Assembly: GCA_014192065.1 (NCBI GenBank)
Contig: BJHH01000001.1
Location: forward strand, 124,001-188,000
DNA: 64,000 nt
Reading direction: 5' to 3'
From: Gemmatimonadota bacterium
GTDB lineage: Bacteria > Gemmatimonadota > Gemmatimonadetes > Gemmatimonadales > Gemmatimonadaceae
In this document: piece by piece, positions 45,799 through 55,530 of the stretch
Layout: the number at the start of each line of letters is the position of its first letter
Numbering within the stretch: position 1 is the stretch's first letter
Position numbers and translations under genes: made by a program
Notes under the pieces: model-generated
What the model was told of the DNA's origin: nothing
What the model saw: only the letters and a program-made list of their open reading frames with translations
Databases searched by the model: none

Positions 45799-48576
45799 TT
45801 ATTGGGCGACCTGCGGTTTGGCGAGGCCGTAAAAGATGCCGTTGAACAGGAACTTGAACGTACCGTGGGGCTGTGCGCGCTGGAGGATCTCGGGGCCGAG
45901 CAGCAGCACGTTACCCTTGCCGACTTTCGCGCTCACCGCCGCGGCGCCGCCCTCGAGCACTTCCTGGCCCCAGGCCCATCCGCTGCGGAGCGGTGTTTTG
46001 CTGTCGTACCACGCCACCTTCTTCACGCCCGCCGCGGCGGCACCGGCGCCGAGCTTGAACACCGGGCTCTCGTCAAAGAACAGGTCGGTCTGTTCGGTCA
46101 TACCGAACGCCATCGGGTCGCTCACATCGACCGTTGTGCGCATCACAGAGCCGGGCACGTAGAACTTCGTTTGCGGCATTGGCACGCCATTCTCGGCGAG
46201 CTGACTCTCCACCGGCAGCTGGAGGAAAGCGGCGAGGTTCGTCGCCGACGAGCCGATCGCGATCGCCGTGCCGCCACCCTCGATGAAGGTCTTCACCTGC
46301 GGGAGCGTCTTCGCCACCGTCATCGCGCCGAACTGGTCCTGGTATTCGGAGGGGAGACCGGCCGGCGCCTCGGCGGGGGCGCCGCCACGTCCGCCGCGTC
46401 CACCACCCGCGCCGGGAATCGCGCCAGTCACGAAGATCAACACGTCGTATTTCGCGTTGAGATTTCCCGCGTCGAGCTGCGGCGCGTACACGCGCTCGAA
46501 TGGGAACTCGAACTGTTCCATGATCCAGCGGGTCCAGCCGCTCGGCATCGAACCGCCGTAGTTGTCCCAAAGACCGATGCGCAGCGCCTTCATGCGCGAG
46601 GCGTTTGTGGGCACGGCCGCGCGCGTGCCTTCAAAGCTGATGCCGAGCTCGGCCGAAATCTTATCGAGCTGCGCGCGAGTACTCGCCTTGGGTTTTACGT
46701 AGAACGAGCCGGCGGGATAGAGGGTGCCGCCGACCGTCATCGGGGTACCCAGTCGGTGCACTTCCTCACCCGCCTTGATCAGGCGGTTGAGCGCCGTGAA
46801 CGAGTTGTTGGTCGCCGCGCTCGTCACGTAGCCGCTGGTTCCGCCAGCGACCGCCACGGTGCCGGCCGTCGGCGACACGTTCCAGTCGTTCACTCGTTCG
46901 AATGGTCCGGTAAATCCGTCGAGAATGCGATCGAACTGCACCCCCATCTGGAAGGCCAGCGTCCAGCCCGCGATGTCGTATGGAGGCGTCGGCGGTCCGC
47001 CGGGAATCGGAAACACGTCAGGATGCGACTGCGGTTCGAACATATCGATCACGTGCGGGCGGAACGACTGGTCGGTCTTTACGACGAACGATCCTTTTGG
47101 ATACGGCTTGCCCGCGACAGTGAAGTCGGCGGTGGCGCGCTGTACCGTAATGCCCGTCTCGCGGAGCGAGTTGATGAACTTCACGACAGTGGGGAAGTCG
47201 TGTTGGTTGCTCGGCATGATGAACCCGCGCGGATCGCGCAGCTCCGGCTGGTGGAGCGTGCTCCACGCCGCGTTGTCAGCGTCGGCGATCGCTTCTCCGC
47301 CGCGTCCACCACCACGGCCTGCGCTCATCGCGGCCCCCGCCGCGGTGACCCGACGATAGTTCGGCGTCCATGTGTCGCGATTGCCACGCTCAATGCTGTG
47401 CCGGCCCATCGAGTAGATGTTGTACAGCAGGTTCTCCCGCATGCGCGACGCGTAGTCGAGCACCCCGCGGTCGAGCGCGACGGAATAGTCGATCGATTGC
47501 CGGAAGTGCCACGCACCAGGCGGGACGGGATAGGCGAGGTCGGCGCTGGGGACCTGCCGTTGCGCCACAAACGGCACGCGCGTCGGTGTTGGGCTCCCGA
47601 TCATCTCGGTGAGCATCGCGATGATGTTGTGAAAGGTGGCCGTGTTGCGGATGCCGCCGTTCCACCAGCCGTCGTATGGGCCGCCGGTGCGCATCGTCGC
47701 GCCGGGCTTCTCCTCCACGGCGAGGCGCGTGTGCATCGCTGCGCCGAGCGACTGCAGGCCGAGAATGATCATCGGGTCGAGATTCGGGTTGTAGGGATCG
47801 CGTAGCGGCGGCGAATAGACGATTGTGCCCGCCGGGCCGCTTTGGTGGTGATTGTACAGAATCTGCGGGAACCATTCGTGGTACAACACGCGATTGATGT
47901 TTTCGGTCTCGGCTTGTGTCGAGGTGAAGAACTCACGGTTGTTGTCGTGCCCGATGTACTTCTGGTAGAGCCGTGGCAGGTTGGCCATCGACCGTTTCTC
48001 GGGTACCGGCTCGCGCATGTACCAGTCGGCAACGAGGTCGTTGCCGTCGGGGTTCGCGTGCACGAAGAGTGTCACGCAATCGTTGAGGAACCGTAGCGTC
48101 TCGTCGTCCGTGCGGCTCACCATCTGAAAGACCATCTCGCCGAGTTGTTGCGCACCGAGGACTTCGGTGGCGTGGAGTCCGCCGTCAATCCAGACCACGG
48201 CCTTGCCTTCCTTCGCCAGCGCACGGGCCTGATCGTCCGGGAGATTCTCGGCGAGCGCCATGCGGCGCGAGATCTCTTTGAGCCGCGTGATGTTCTTCCA
48301 GTTCTCGGGCGACGTCACGATCGCCATGTAGTGCGGGCGGCCCTCGGCGGTCTTGCCGATCTCCACGACGTGGATGCGATCGGATTCGCGCTCGAGTTTC
48401 TGCCAATACGTGGAGATCTGCTTGTAATTGGCGAGGAAGTAGTCGTCGCCGAAGTGGTTGCCGAACTCTTGCTTCGGCGTGGTGATCGCGCGCTGGGCCT
48501 CTGCCGCTGAGGTCGACAGCGCGGCGGCGAGGGCGAAGGCAGTCGCGAAGGCGACGGATCGGGTGCGGGCGGTCAT
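45799..48576 (-). CDS. Secreted M14-type zinc carboxypeptidase-like protein
   Basis: The product is 925 aa from ATG 48576 (GGAG upstream). A signal peptide (FATAFALAAALSTSAAEAQ) is followed by an M14 domain with the HxxE zinc motif in DGGLHATEVLGAQQ, HANPDGNDLVADWYM and NNREFFTSTQAE. A long C-terminal region contains a Gly/Arg linker (GAGGGRGGRGGAPA) and a domain resembling a glutamine-amidotransferase-like or Rossmann fold (KYDVLIFVTGAIPGAGG). It probably degrades peptides outside the cell membrane. Confidence 0.88.
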   Translation of the reverse strand: MTARTRSVAFATAFALAAALSTSAAEAQRAITTPKQEFGNHFGDDYFLANYKQISTYWQKLERESDRIHVVEIGKTAEGRPHYMAIVTSPENWKNITRLKEISRRMALAENLPDDQARALAKEGKAVVWIDGGLHATEVLGAQQLGEMVFQMVSRTDDETLRFLNDCVTLFVHANPDGNDLVADWYMREPVPEKRSMANLPRLYQKYIGHDNNREFFTSTQAETENINRVLYHEWFPQILYNHHQSGPAGTIVYSPPLRDPYNPNLDPMIILGLQSLGAAMHTRLAVEEKPGATMRTGGPYDGWWNGGIRNTATFHNIIAMLTEMIGSPTPTRVPFVAQRQVPSADLAYPVPPGAWHFRQSIDYSVALDRGVLDYASRMRENLLYNIYSMGRHSIERGNRDTWTPNYRRVTAAGAAMSAGRGGGRGGEAIADADNAAWSTLHQPELRDPRGFIMPSNQHDFPTVVKFINSLRETGITVQRATADFTVAGKPYPKGSFVVKTDQSFRPHVIDMFEPQSHPDVFPIPGGPPTPPYDIAGWTLAFQMGVQFDRILDGFTGPFERVNDWNVSPTAGTVAVAGGTSGYVTSAATNNSFTALNRLIKAGEEVHRLGTPMTVGGTLYPAGSFYVKPKASTRAQLDKISAELGISFEGTRAAVPTNASRMKALRIGLWDNYGGSMPSGWTRWIMEQFEFPFERVYAPQLDAGNLNAKYDVLIFVTGAIPGAGGGRGGRGGAPAEAPAGLPSEYQDQFGAMTVAKTLPQVKTFIEGGGTAIAIGSSATNLAAFLQLPVESQLAENGVPMPQTKFYVPGSVMRTTVDVSDPMAFGMTEQTDLFFDESPVFKLGAGAAAAGVKKVAWYDSKTPLRSGWAWGQEVLEGGAAAVSAKVGKGNVLLLGPEILQRAQPHGTFKFLFNGIFYGLAKPQVAQ

Positions 48577-48717
48577 GGTGGAGCTCCGTAGTGGGGCCAT
48601 CTTACCGCGAAGTTACGTCGCGAGCGGTCGCGTCCGCGACCCCTGGCGCGGTGGCGCCATACGCGCCCCCGGCGCACCATTCCGGTGTCTTCAACCGCAT
48701 AACCCAGAGACATTCAG

Positions 48718-49620
48718 GTGACATCGCCGATTGCCAGCCGCCTCGTCTTCTTCAACCCCTCGGCTGGCTCCGCGTGGATCGCCGAGCGCACGATGCGGGC
48801 GGTGGAGCTGCTCGCGGCCGTCCCCGGCACGCACATATTCGGTACCGTGCCGGGCTCGATTGCGGAACAGGTCCGGACGCATCTCACGCCAGCCGTCACG
48901 CGGGTCTATGCCATTGGTGGCGACGGCACCGTGGGTGATGTCGCGACGGCACTCGTCGGCACGAAGGTCGCCCTCGGCATTGTGCCGTGCGGTACCACCA
49001 ACGTCCTGGCTCGTGAATACGGCATCTCGCTCTGGACGAAGGATGCCGTGCGCCAGCTCGAGGCGAGCACCACGACTCGGCGCCTGTGCACTTGGAAAGT
49101 CGGCGAACATACGGCGGTGCTTGGCGGAGGTGTTGGCTGGGACGCGCGTGTGATGTGGAAGTCGCCGACGGCGATGAAGCGGCGGCTGGGCCGCACCGGT
49201 ATCGCCTTGATCGGACTCCGCGAAATCGTGACATACGAATTCCCGACACTCGTTGTGCGCGGCACGGACGAAAACGGCAACGACGTCACGATGGGTGGCA
49301 CGTCGGTGATCCTCGCACTCGTGAAGCGGTGGGCCGGGGGCAATACCGGAATCCCGTTGGCCGATCCATCCGATGACCTCATCGATGTCGTGGTGCTCGA
49401 GTCGAGTTCGCGACTCCACCTCGCGGCCTTCTGGGCCCTGATGACGCTGCCCGGTGGGCGCCCGCTCTCGCTTCCCGGCGTGCGGTACGTGCAGCTCAAG
49501 CGCGTGCGGGTCGAAAGCGAGGCTGGGCGCGAGGTCGAGGCGCACATCAATGGCGAAGGGGTCGCTTGGACGCCGCTCGCGTTCGAGCCGAACGGCTATG
49601 TGAACATGCTCGTGCCTTAA
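48718..49620 (+). CDS. Diacylglycerol/sphingosine kinase-like lipid kinase
   Basis: The product is 300 aa from GTG 48718. The catalytic-domain motif GGDGTVGDVATAL and LGIVPCGTTNVLAREYG match the DAGK/NAD-kinase-like fold; LVFFNPSAG is the first strand and loop. The C-terminal beta-sandwich ends HINGEGVAW. It phosphorylates a lipid alcohol, perhaps diacylglycerol, using ATP. It is divergent from the M14 gene. Confidence 0.85.
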   Translation: MTSPIASRLVFFNPSAGSAWIAERTMRAVELLAAVPGTHIFGTVPGSIAEQVRTHLTPAVTRVYAIGGDGTVGDVATALVGTKVALGIVPCGTTNVLAREYGISLWTKDAVRQLEASTTTRRLCTWKVGEHTAVLGGGVGWDARVMWKSPTAMKRRLGRTGIALIGLREIVTYEFPTLVVRGTDENGNDVTMGGTSVILALVKRWAGGNTGIPLADPSDDLIDVVVLESSSRLHLAAFWALMTLPGGRPLSLPGVRYVQLKRVRVESEAGREVEAHINGEGVAWTPLAFEPNGYVNMLVP

Positions 49621-49624
49621 ACGA

Positions 49625-49663
49625 CAACGCGCCGTGACCTCAGCAGCAGGTCGCGGCGCGTTG
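49625..49663. terminator. Hairpin between convergent genes
   Basis: A 16-bp stem (49625-49640 with 49648-49663, one G-U) has a 7-nt loop. No long T-run is present on either side, but its position between convergent genes fits a shared terminator. Confidence 0.55.
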
Positions 49664-49686
49664 TTGGTCGAGCATCCTGCGTTGGT

Positions 49687-52143
49687 CTACCGGAAGCCGC
49701 CTGCCGCCGCGCGAATACGCTCGAGCCGTTCGGGCGTGCCCTGGAAGAGGCCTTCTGGATACTTCCGGTACCGGATCATGTCGGCGTAGATCGGGCCTTG
49801 GTCGTAGTGGTTGAGGCTCATGCCGGCCAGGAACTGCAGACGCAGGTTCTTGTCGCTGTTGATCTGCGCGTCGGCCATCCACGGCGCGAGCGCCGGCGCC
49901 TGTGCGGCGAATGTCGTGAAGAGGTCGGTCGCGGAATAGAATCCAATTTCCGAAAGCGACTGTCTGACCGCTGCGTACTCGGGGCGCAGCAGGCGCTCTT
50001 CGATCTCATCGATATTGATCGGCCCTTCGTTCTTCTGGCCGAGTAGCACAACGTCGTATCCGCCGCCCTGGTACTCGTTGCCGAACACCATGCCGTTGGG
50101 GAACACGGAGAGGAAGGTGGCGACTTCGCTCTTCACCGCGGCGAGGTTGCTCTCGTAGAGCTGCACGAACACCGTGACGACGCCGCCCGGGTTCAGCTTC
50201 TCTTTGGCGAGCTGGAAGAATTCTTTTGTGTACAACGTCGCGGCGCCTTTCACCCACGGGTCGAACGGATCCGAGGTGATCGCGTCGAACTTCTCCTTGG
50301 TCGTGAGCAAGAAGTGGCGGGCGTCATCGATCTCGACGTGCACCTTCGGGTTGTCGACCACGTGAAAATTCTCATTGCCGAAATATTTCGACACGACCTC
50401 TGGGACGAGCGGCTCGATCTCGACGATCGTCTGGTGCTCAACCATTGGGTCGATGCTCACGGCGCCCGCCGTCACGCCCGCTCCGCATGCGATCACCAGC
50501 ACGCGCTTGGGATTCTTCGGCACGAGCGTGGTCAGGTGGCCGAGCATGCGCTGCAAGCGCATATCCTGCGGTTCACTCGACGCCTGCACCTTGCCAGCGT
50601 TGTGATAGTTGAGCACGCCGTTGTAGAGTCTGGACACGGCCATCGACGAGTTCATCCCCTCGCCCATGTAGATCCATTCGCCGTGATCGTTGATACGCGG
50701 GGCGGAGAAGCGCCCGTAGCCGACGAGCAGCGCCGGCACCGGAATGACGGTCGAGCCGACCCAGATCGCTACGGTGGCGATCGCGACGGCCATCGCCGCG
50801 CCCTTCCGGCTGATGCTCACGCCCCCGGCTTCCTTCACCTTGAGCACGAGCATCAGCGATGCGCTCACCGCTGCGATGGCGATCAGCACGCGCTGCCCGT
50901 TCTGGGTGCCGATGGCTGCGATGAGCCAGAGGCTTGCCACCATCGACCCCACAATCGCGCCGACGGTGTTTGCCGCGTACACCGAACCGACCAGCTTGCC
51001 GGGGTCCTGCCCCTTCAGGCTGACCGCCGCGAGGGCGAGCGGGAAGCTCGCGCCCCAGAGAATCGCGCCTGGGAGCACCATCCAGAGCGACTTCACGAGG
51101 TCCACCTGGAACACGGTGGAGAACGAGTCGGTCAGCGTGGGATTGATCGGCCAGTACGGCATGGCGGCGTTGACGCTCCACGCGGCCCAGCCCAACGCGA
51201 GGACCAGCAGGAACTGACACCAGCCGAGGGCGGTGCGCGCGGATTCCCCGTTTCGTGCGAGAAACGAGCCAATGCTGCTGCCGATGCCGAGTCCGAACAG
51301 GAAGACGGCGAGGATCAGCGAGAAGGTGTACGTCGTCTGGCCAAGCGAAAGGCCGAGGAGTCGCGTCCAGACGACTTCGGAGGCGAGTGCGCACATGCCG
51401 GACAGTGCAATCGTCGCATACACGAGCTTGGCGCCCGGCGCGGCAGCCGCCGACGTCTCTACGGCGCCTTCCTTTGGCCCTGCGTACGCCGACTTCTTGG
51501 AGAGGGCGAGCGCGATCAGCGCGACGGCCACGTTGATGGCCACGCCGACGAGACAGGCCGTCGTCATGTCGAACTTACGGAGCAGGTAGTACCCGGCGAG
51601 CAGCGAGCCGGCCACGGCGCCGAAGATATTGCCACCGTAGAAAAATCCGAGCCACGACACGCCGGCTGGCGATGATTCGACGTAGCGGGAGATCGCGGGC
51701 AGCGTCGCGCCCATCAGCAGCGTGGGCGGCAGGATCACGATCGCGCAGAAGATGGCGCGGACCATGACGCCGAACATCCCCGTTCCGCCGATCGCCGTAT
51801 ACAGGCCGCCGACGTGCGGCAGGATGAACGGGATCAGGACGCCGAAGGCGGCGATTCCTAGCTCGAGGAACGCGTAGACGCGGAGTGGATTGTGCGCGCG
51901 CCCCACGTACTTCGAGAGGAACAGCGAGCCAAGGCACATGCCGCCCATGAACGTGCCTAGGATGACGCCCATCGAGATCGCGCTGGAGCCGACGATCAGC
52001 GAGAGGAGCTGCATCCAGACCACTTCATAGATGAGCGCGGCGCAACCGCTTCCAATGAAGAGGAGCACGAGGAGCGGCAGCAGAGGACGGGCCGCGGCGG
52101 TGGGGCTGCCGGGAAGGGTGGCGGACGCAGACGAAGCGTTCAT
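49687..52143 (-). CDS. Membrane-fused spermidine-synthase-like protein
   Basis: The product is 818 aa from ATG 52143. Residues ~1-520 hold multiple membrane helices in an MFS-like pattern (LLPLLVLLFIGSGCAALIYEVVWM; the repeat GMCALASEVVWTRLLGLSL). Residues ~560-800 are a soluble SAM/aminopropyltransferase-like fold (VLVIACGAGVTAGAVSI, TIVEIEPLVPEV, DDARHFLLTTKEKFDAITSD). Members of this fused family are widespread and largely uncharacterised. Context with homospermidine synthase elsewhere in the window is suggestive but distant. Confidence 0.85.
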   Translation of the reverse strand: MNASSASATLPGSPTAAARPLLPLLVLLFIGSGCAALIYEVVWMQLLSLIVGSSAISMGVILGTFMGGMCLGSLFLSKYVGRAHNPLRVYAFLELGIAAFGVLIPFILPHVGGLYTAIGGTGMFGVMVRAIFCAIVILPPTLLMGATLPAISRYVESSPAGVSWLGFFYGGNIFGAVAGSLLAGYYLLRKFDMTTACLVGVAINVAVALIALALSKKSAYAGPKEGAVETSAAAAPGAKLVYATIALSGMCALASEVVWTRLLGLSLGQTTYTFSLILAVFLFGLGIGSSIGSFLARNGESARTALGWCQFLLVLALGWAAWSVNAAMPYWPINPTLTDSFSTVFQVDLVKSLWMVLPGAILWGASFPLALAAVSLKGQDPGKLVGSVYAANTVGAIVGSMVASLWLIAAIGTQNGQRVLIAIAAVSASLMLVLKVKEAGGVSISRKGAAMAVAIATVAIWVGSTVIPVPALLVGYGRFSAPRINDHGEWIYMGEGMNSSMAVSRLYNGVLNYHNAGKVQASSEPQDMRLQRMLGHLTTLVPKNPKRVLVIACGAGVTAGAVSIDPMVEHQTIVEIEPLVPEVVSKYFGNENFHVVDNPKVHVEIDDARHFLLTTKEKFDAITSDPFDPWVKGAATLYTKEFFQLAKEKLNPGGVVTVFVQLYESNLAAVKSEVATFLSVFPNGMVFGNEYQGGGYDVVLLGQKNEGPINIDEIEERLLRPEYAAVRQSLSEIGFYSATDLFTTFAAQAPALAPWMADAQINSDKNLRLQFLAGMSLNHYDQGPIYADMIRYRKYPEGLFQGTPERLERIRAAAGGFR

Positions 52144-52361
52144 CGGAGTGGGTTGAGCGGTGGGACGATTGGTCGGGAGAACCGCGAGCCGGGAAAACTT
52201 ACCGTCCGCGCGGGAGGTGCGCAGGTCCAATACGCGCGGCCATCGCGAACCGCTTGCCTCGGATGGCCCGTGGACAGAGGTACAAGGCACGCCTGTCCGT
52301 TGGGCGCCCGGGGGCTTAATCTTTCATCGCTGTCCCTTGTCCATTTTCCCAGAGGTTGTCG

Positions 52362-55300
52362 ATGCGGCTCGCCCGCGTGCTACTCGCACTTTTCCTGATG
52401 ACGCCGGCGCTTGCCGACGCGCAGATCGATCCGCAGGCGATCAAGCCCGGTCGCGATCCGAAACAGCCGCTCGACTCGGCGTACACGAAGAAGATCAAGG
52501 AATACACCACCGAGACGTTTTTCCTCTCGCCCCTCGTCGACTACATGCCGGCCGCCAAGGGCGTGCCGACACCAATGGCCACGCTCGGCGACATCGCGGG
52601 CGCGCCGACCAAGCTGCCGTATTCGCACGAGGTCTACGACTACATGCGCCTGCTGGCCAAGTCGGTGCCGAAGCGCGTGCGCACCTGGAACATTGGCAAG
52701 ACCGAAGAGGGTCGCGACCATATCGCGGTCGCCATCGGCAGCGACGCCCTGATGGCGAAGTACGAAGAGAACAAAGCCAAGCTGGCCAAGCTCGGCGATC
52801 CGCGCACGATCAATTTCGATGACGCGCAGGCCGCCAAGCTCGTGCAGGAAGCCGTGCCGGTCTACTACATCACCGGCACCATTCACTCGACTGAGGCCGG
52901 ATCGCCCACGGCCCTGATGGAGCTCGCCTACCGCCTCGCCGTGGATGAGAGCCCCTACGTCAAGAATATCCGCGACCACGTGATCACGGTCATTACGCCG
53001 GTCGTCGAAGTGGACGGCCGCGACAAGATGGTGGACCTGTACAACTGGAAGGTGGCCCACCCGGGTGATGTGCCACCCAACCTCTCGTACTGGGGCAAGT
53101 ACGTCGCGCACGACAACAACCGTGATGCGATGGGCATGACGCTCGCGCTGTCGCGCAATGTGCTCAACGCCTACCTCGACACGAAAGCCATTGTGCTGCA
53201 CGACTTGCACGAGTCGGTCGCGTATCTGTACGACAACACGATTGGCGACGGCCCGTACAACTCGTGGCTCGATCCGCTCCTCACGAATGAGTGGCAGATG
53301 ATCGGCTGGAACAACGTGCAGGAGATGACTCGGCTTGGCATGCCGGGCGTCTTCGCCTTTGGCGGTTTCGACACCTGGTCGCCCGGCTACCTGATGTTCA
53401 TGGCGGCCACGCACAACGGCATCAGTCGGCTATACGAAACGTTTGGCAATGGTGGCACGGCCGAGACGGTGGAGCGCACCCTGGGCGCCGCCGAAACGGC
53501 GCGCACTTGGTTCAAGCAGAATCCGCCGCTGCCTCGCGTACGCTGGTCGTTGCGTAACAACAACAACTACCAGCAGACCGGGCTCCTCGTTTCGCTCGCC
53601 TACATGGCGAACAATCGCACCACCTTTCTGCAGAACTTCTGGCAGAAGAGCAAGCGTTCGATCAATAAGCCGAAGATGGAAGGCCCGGCGGCGTACGTAC
53701 TCCCGGCCAACGATCCGCGCCTTGGCGCGCAGGCCGATCTCCTCAAGGTGATGCAGTACCAGCACGTGGAAATCTCGCGCGCGACCGCGGCCTTCACCGT
53801 GCAAGTGCCGGTGCGTCGCGCGGCAGGCGCGAATGGACGTGGCGGCGCGGCAGGTGGTCGCGGTGGACGTGGCGGTGACTCCGCCGCCACGGCGGCCACG
53901 CCCGCGGGGCCGGTGCTCCCGCAGACCGAAGCGCGAGAATTCCCGGCCGGCAGCTACCTCATCCGCATGGACCAGCCCTACTCACGCATCGCGGACGCGC
54001 TGCTCGACTATCAGTACTGGGCGCCGAACGATCCGCAGCGGAACCCGTACGATGACACGGGCTGGACCTTTCCTGAAGGGTTCGCGACCGCCGCGATTCG
54101 CGTGACGGATCTGAAGGCGCTCGATGTGCCCGTTGAGAGAGTGACCGGTACGATCACGGCGCCGGGTGGCGTCACCGGGTCGGGCTCGGTGTTCGCTATC
54201 AACCACAACAGCGACAACGCACTCGTTGCGCTGCGGTATCGCTTCAAGAGTGCCGACTTCCAGGCAGCCGAAGAGCCGTTCGACGCCAGCGGGCAGAAGT
54301 TCAATCGCGGGTCGTTCATCATCCGCGGCGTCGCCCAGGCCGACCTCGACAAGGCCACGAAGGAGATGGGGCTCAAGGCTGTGGCGCTCGCTGCGGCGCC
54401 ATCGGTCAAGACGCATCCGCTCCGTGCCGCGCGCGTGGCCATCATGCACACCTGGGCCACCACGCAGACCGAGGGATGGTGGCGGCAGGCGTTCGACGTC
54501 GTCGGCGTCCCGTTCGACTACATCAGTACCCAGGACATCGCGAAGACGGCCAACCTGAACGCCAAGTGGGACGTGATCGTGTTTGGCCCGGGGATTGGTG
54601 GTCAGGCCGTGATTGACGGTCTGCCGATGTACCGGAACGCGATGCCGTTCAAGAACACGCCCGAGACGCCGAACCTCCCGACCTGGTCGCAGACCGATGA
54701 CCAACGCCCGGGACTCGGCTGGAACGGCCTCGAGATGCTCCGCACATTCGTGAAGAACGGTGGTGTGTTAATCACCGCCAACCAGAGCGCCGACTTCGCC
54801 GTGCAGTTCGGGCTCACGAATGGCGTGTCGTCGAACAGCGCGGCCGCGCGGTCAGTCGTGGGCAGCTACCTCCGCTCACGCATCGTCGACGGCACGAGCC
54901 CGATCGCGTACGGAATGAAGGACAGCCTCGCGCTGTACAGCGATGACGGCGGCAGCTTCAGCGTGAGCAACACGCGCGGTGGTGGACGTGGGGGCGGTGG
55001 TGGACGCGGGGGTCCGGCCGCTCGCGAGACGGGGCGCGGTACTTCAGACGAACGCGATCAGGTGCAGGGCTTCCCGCAACTCGAGGCCCGGTTCCTCCTG
55101 ATTCCCGCACCGACGGTGCAGCCCTGGGAATACGGACCGGTGACGGATGACATGATGCGGAGCCCGCTCAACATCATTCCGCCCGACCAGCGTCCACGCG
55201 TGATCGCGCGGTGGGGTGATCTGAACGGGCTGCTCGTTTCTGGTCTGCTCGCCGGCGGAGGCGACATCGCGCAGCGGCCGGTCGTCGTCGATGTCCCGCT

Positions 55301-55436
55301 CGAGAAGGGCCACGTCGTGCTTTTCGCGAACAACCCGATTTGGCGCGGCTCCACGCTGGGCAGCTACTTCTTTGTGTTCAACGCGATTCTCAACCACGAC
55401 AACCTGAACGCGGGTCGGAAGATCGACGCGAAGTAG
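52362..55436 (+). CDS. Secreted M14-type peptidase-like protein
   Basis: The product is 1024 aa from ATG 52362 (AGAGG 6 nt upstream). A signal peptide (RVLLALFLMTPALADAQ) is followed by the M14 domain with zinc motif in GTIHSTEAGSPTALMEL, VEVDGRDKMVDLYNW and HDNNRDAMGM. Gly/Arg-rich linkers occur twice (GRGGRGGDSAA and RGGGRGGGGGRGG). It is a diverged relative of the M14 protein at 45799 with the same overall plan. Its exact substrate is unknown. Confidence 0.87.
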   Translation: MRLARVLLALFLMTPALADAQIDPQAIKPGRDPKQPLDSAYTKKIKEYTTETFFLSPLVDYMPAAKGVPTPMATLGDIAGAPTKLPYSHEVYDYMRLLAKSVPKRVRTWNIGKTEEGRDHIAVAIGSDALMAKYEENKAKLAKLGDPRTINFDDAQAAKLVQEAVPVYYITGTIHSTEAGSPTALMELAYRLAVDESPYVKNIRDHVITVITPVVEVDGRDKMVDLYNWKVAHPGDVPPNLSYWGKYVAHDNNRDAMGMTLALSRNVLNAYLDTKAIVLHDLHESVAYLYDNTIGDGPYNSWLDPLLTNEWQMIGWNNVQEMTRLGMPGVFAFGGFDTWSPGYLMFMAATHNGISRLYETFGNGGTAETVERTLGAAETARTWFKQNPPLPRVRWSLRNNNNYQQTGLLVSLAYMANNRTTFLQNFWQKSKRSINKPKMEGPAAYVLPANDPRLGAQADLLKVMQYQHVEISRATAAFTVQVPVRRAAGANGRGGAAGGRGGRGGDSAATAATPAGPVLPQTEAREFPAGSYLIRMDQPYSRIADALLDYQYWAPNDPQRNPYDDTGWTFPEGFATAAIRVTDLKALDVPVERVTGTITAPGGVTGSGSVFAINHNSDNALVALRYRFKSADFQAAEEPFDASGQKFNRGSFIIRGVAQADLDKATKEMGLKAVALAAAPSVKTHPLRAARVAIMHTWATTQTEGWWRQAFDVVGVPFDYISTQDIAKTANLNAKWDVIVFGPGIGGQAVIDGLPMYRNAMPFKNTPETPNLPTWSQTDDQRPGLGWNGLEMLRTFVKNGGVLITANQSADFAVQFGLTNGVSSNSAAARSVVGSYLRSRIVDGTSPIAYGMKDSLALYSDDGGSFSVSNTRGGGRGGGGGRGGPAARETGRGTSDERDQVQGFPQLEARFLLIPAPTVQPWEYGPVTDDMMRSPLNIIPPDQRPRVIARWGDLNGLLVSGLLAGGGDIAQRPVVVDVPLEKGHVVLFANNPIWRGSTLGSYFFVFNAILNHDNLNAGRKIDAK

Positions 55437-55491
55437 GCACGCGCATGGATGATCTTGTAGCGCCCGCCTTCGTGATTGGTTGCTGATGGTG

Positions 55492-55529
55492 CGGTGGGCG
55501 TGCCTCGATGAGGCACGCCCACCGTTTTT
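55492..55529 (+). terminator. Rho-independent terminator
   Basis: A 15-bp perfect stem (CGGTGGGCGTGCCTC at 55492-55506 with 55510-55524), a GAT loop and TTTTT follow the M14 gene on the plus strand. It abuts the stop of the convergent Asp-box gene. Confidence 0.9.
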
Positions 55530-55530
55530 G

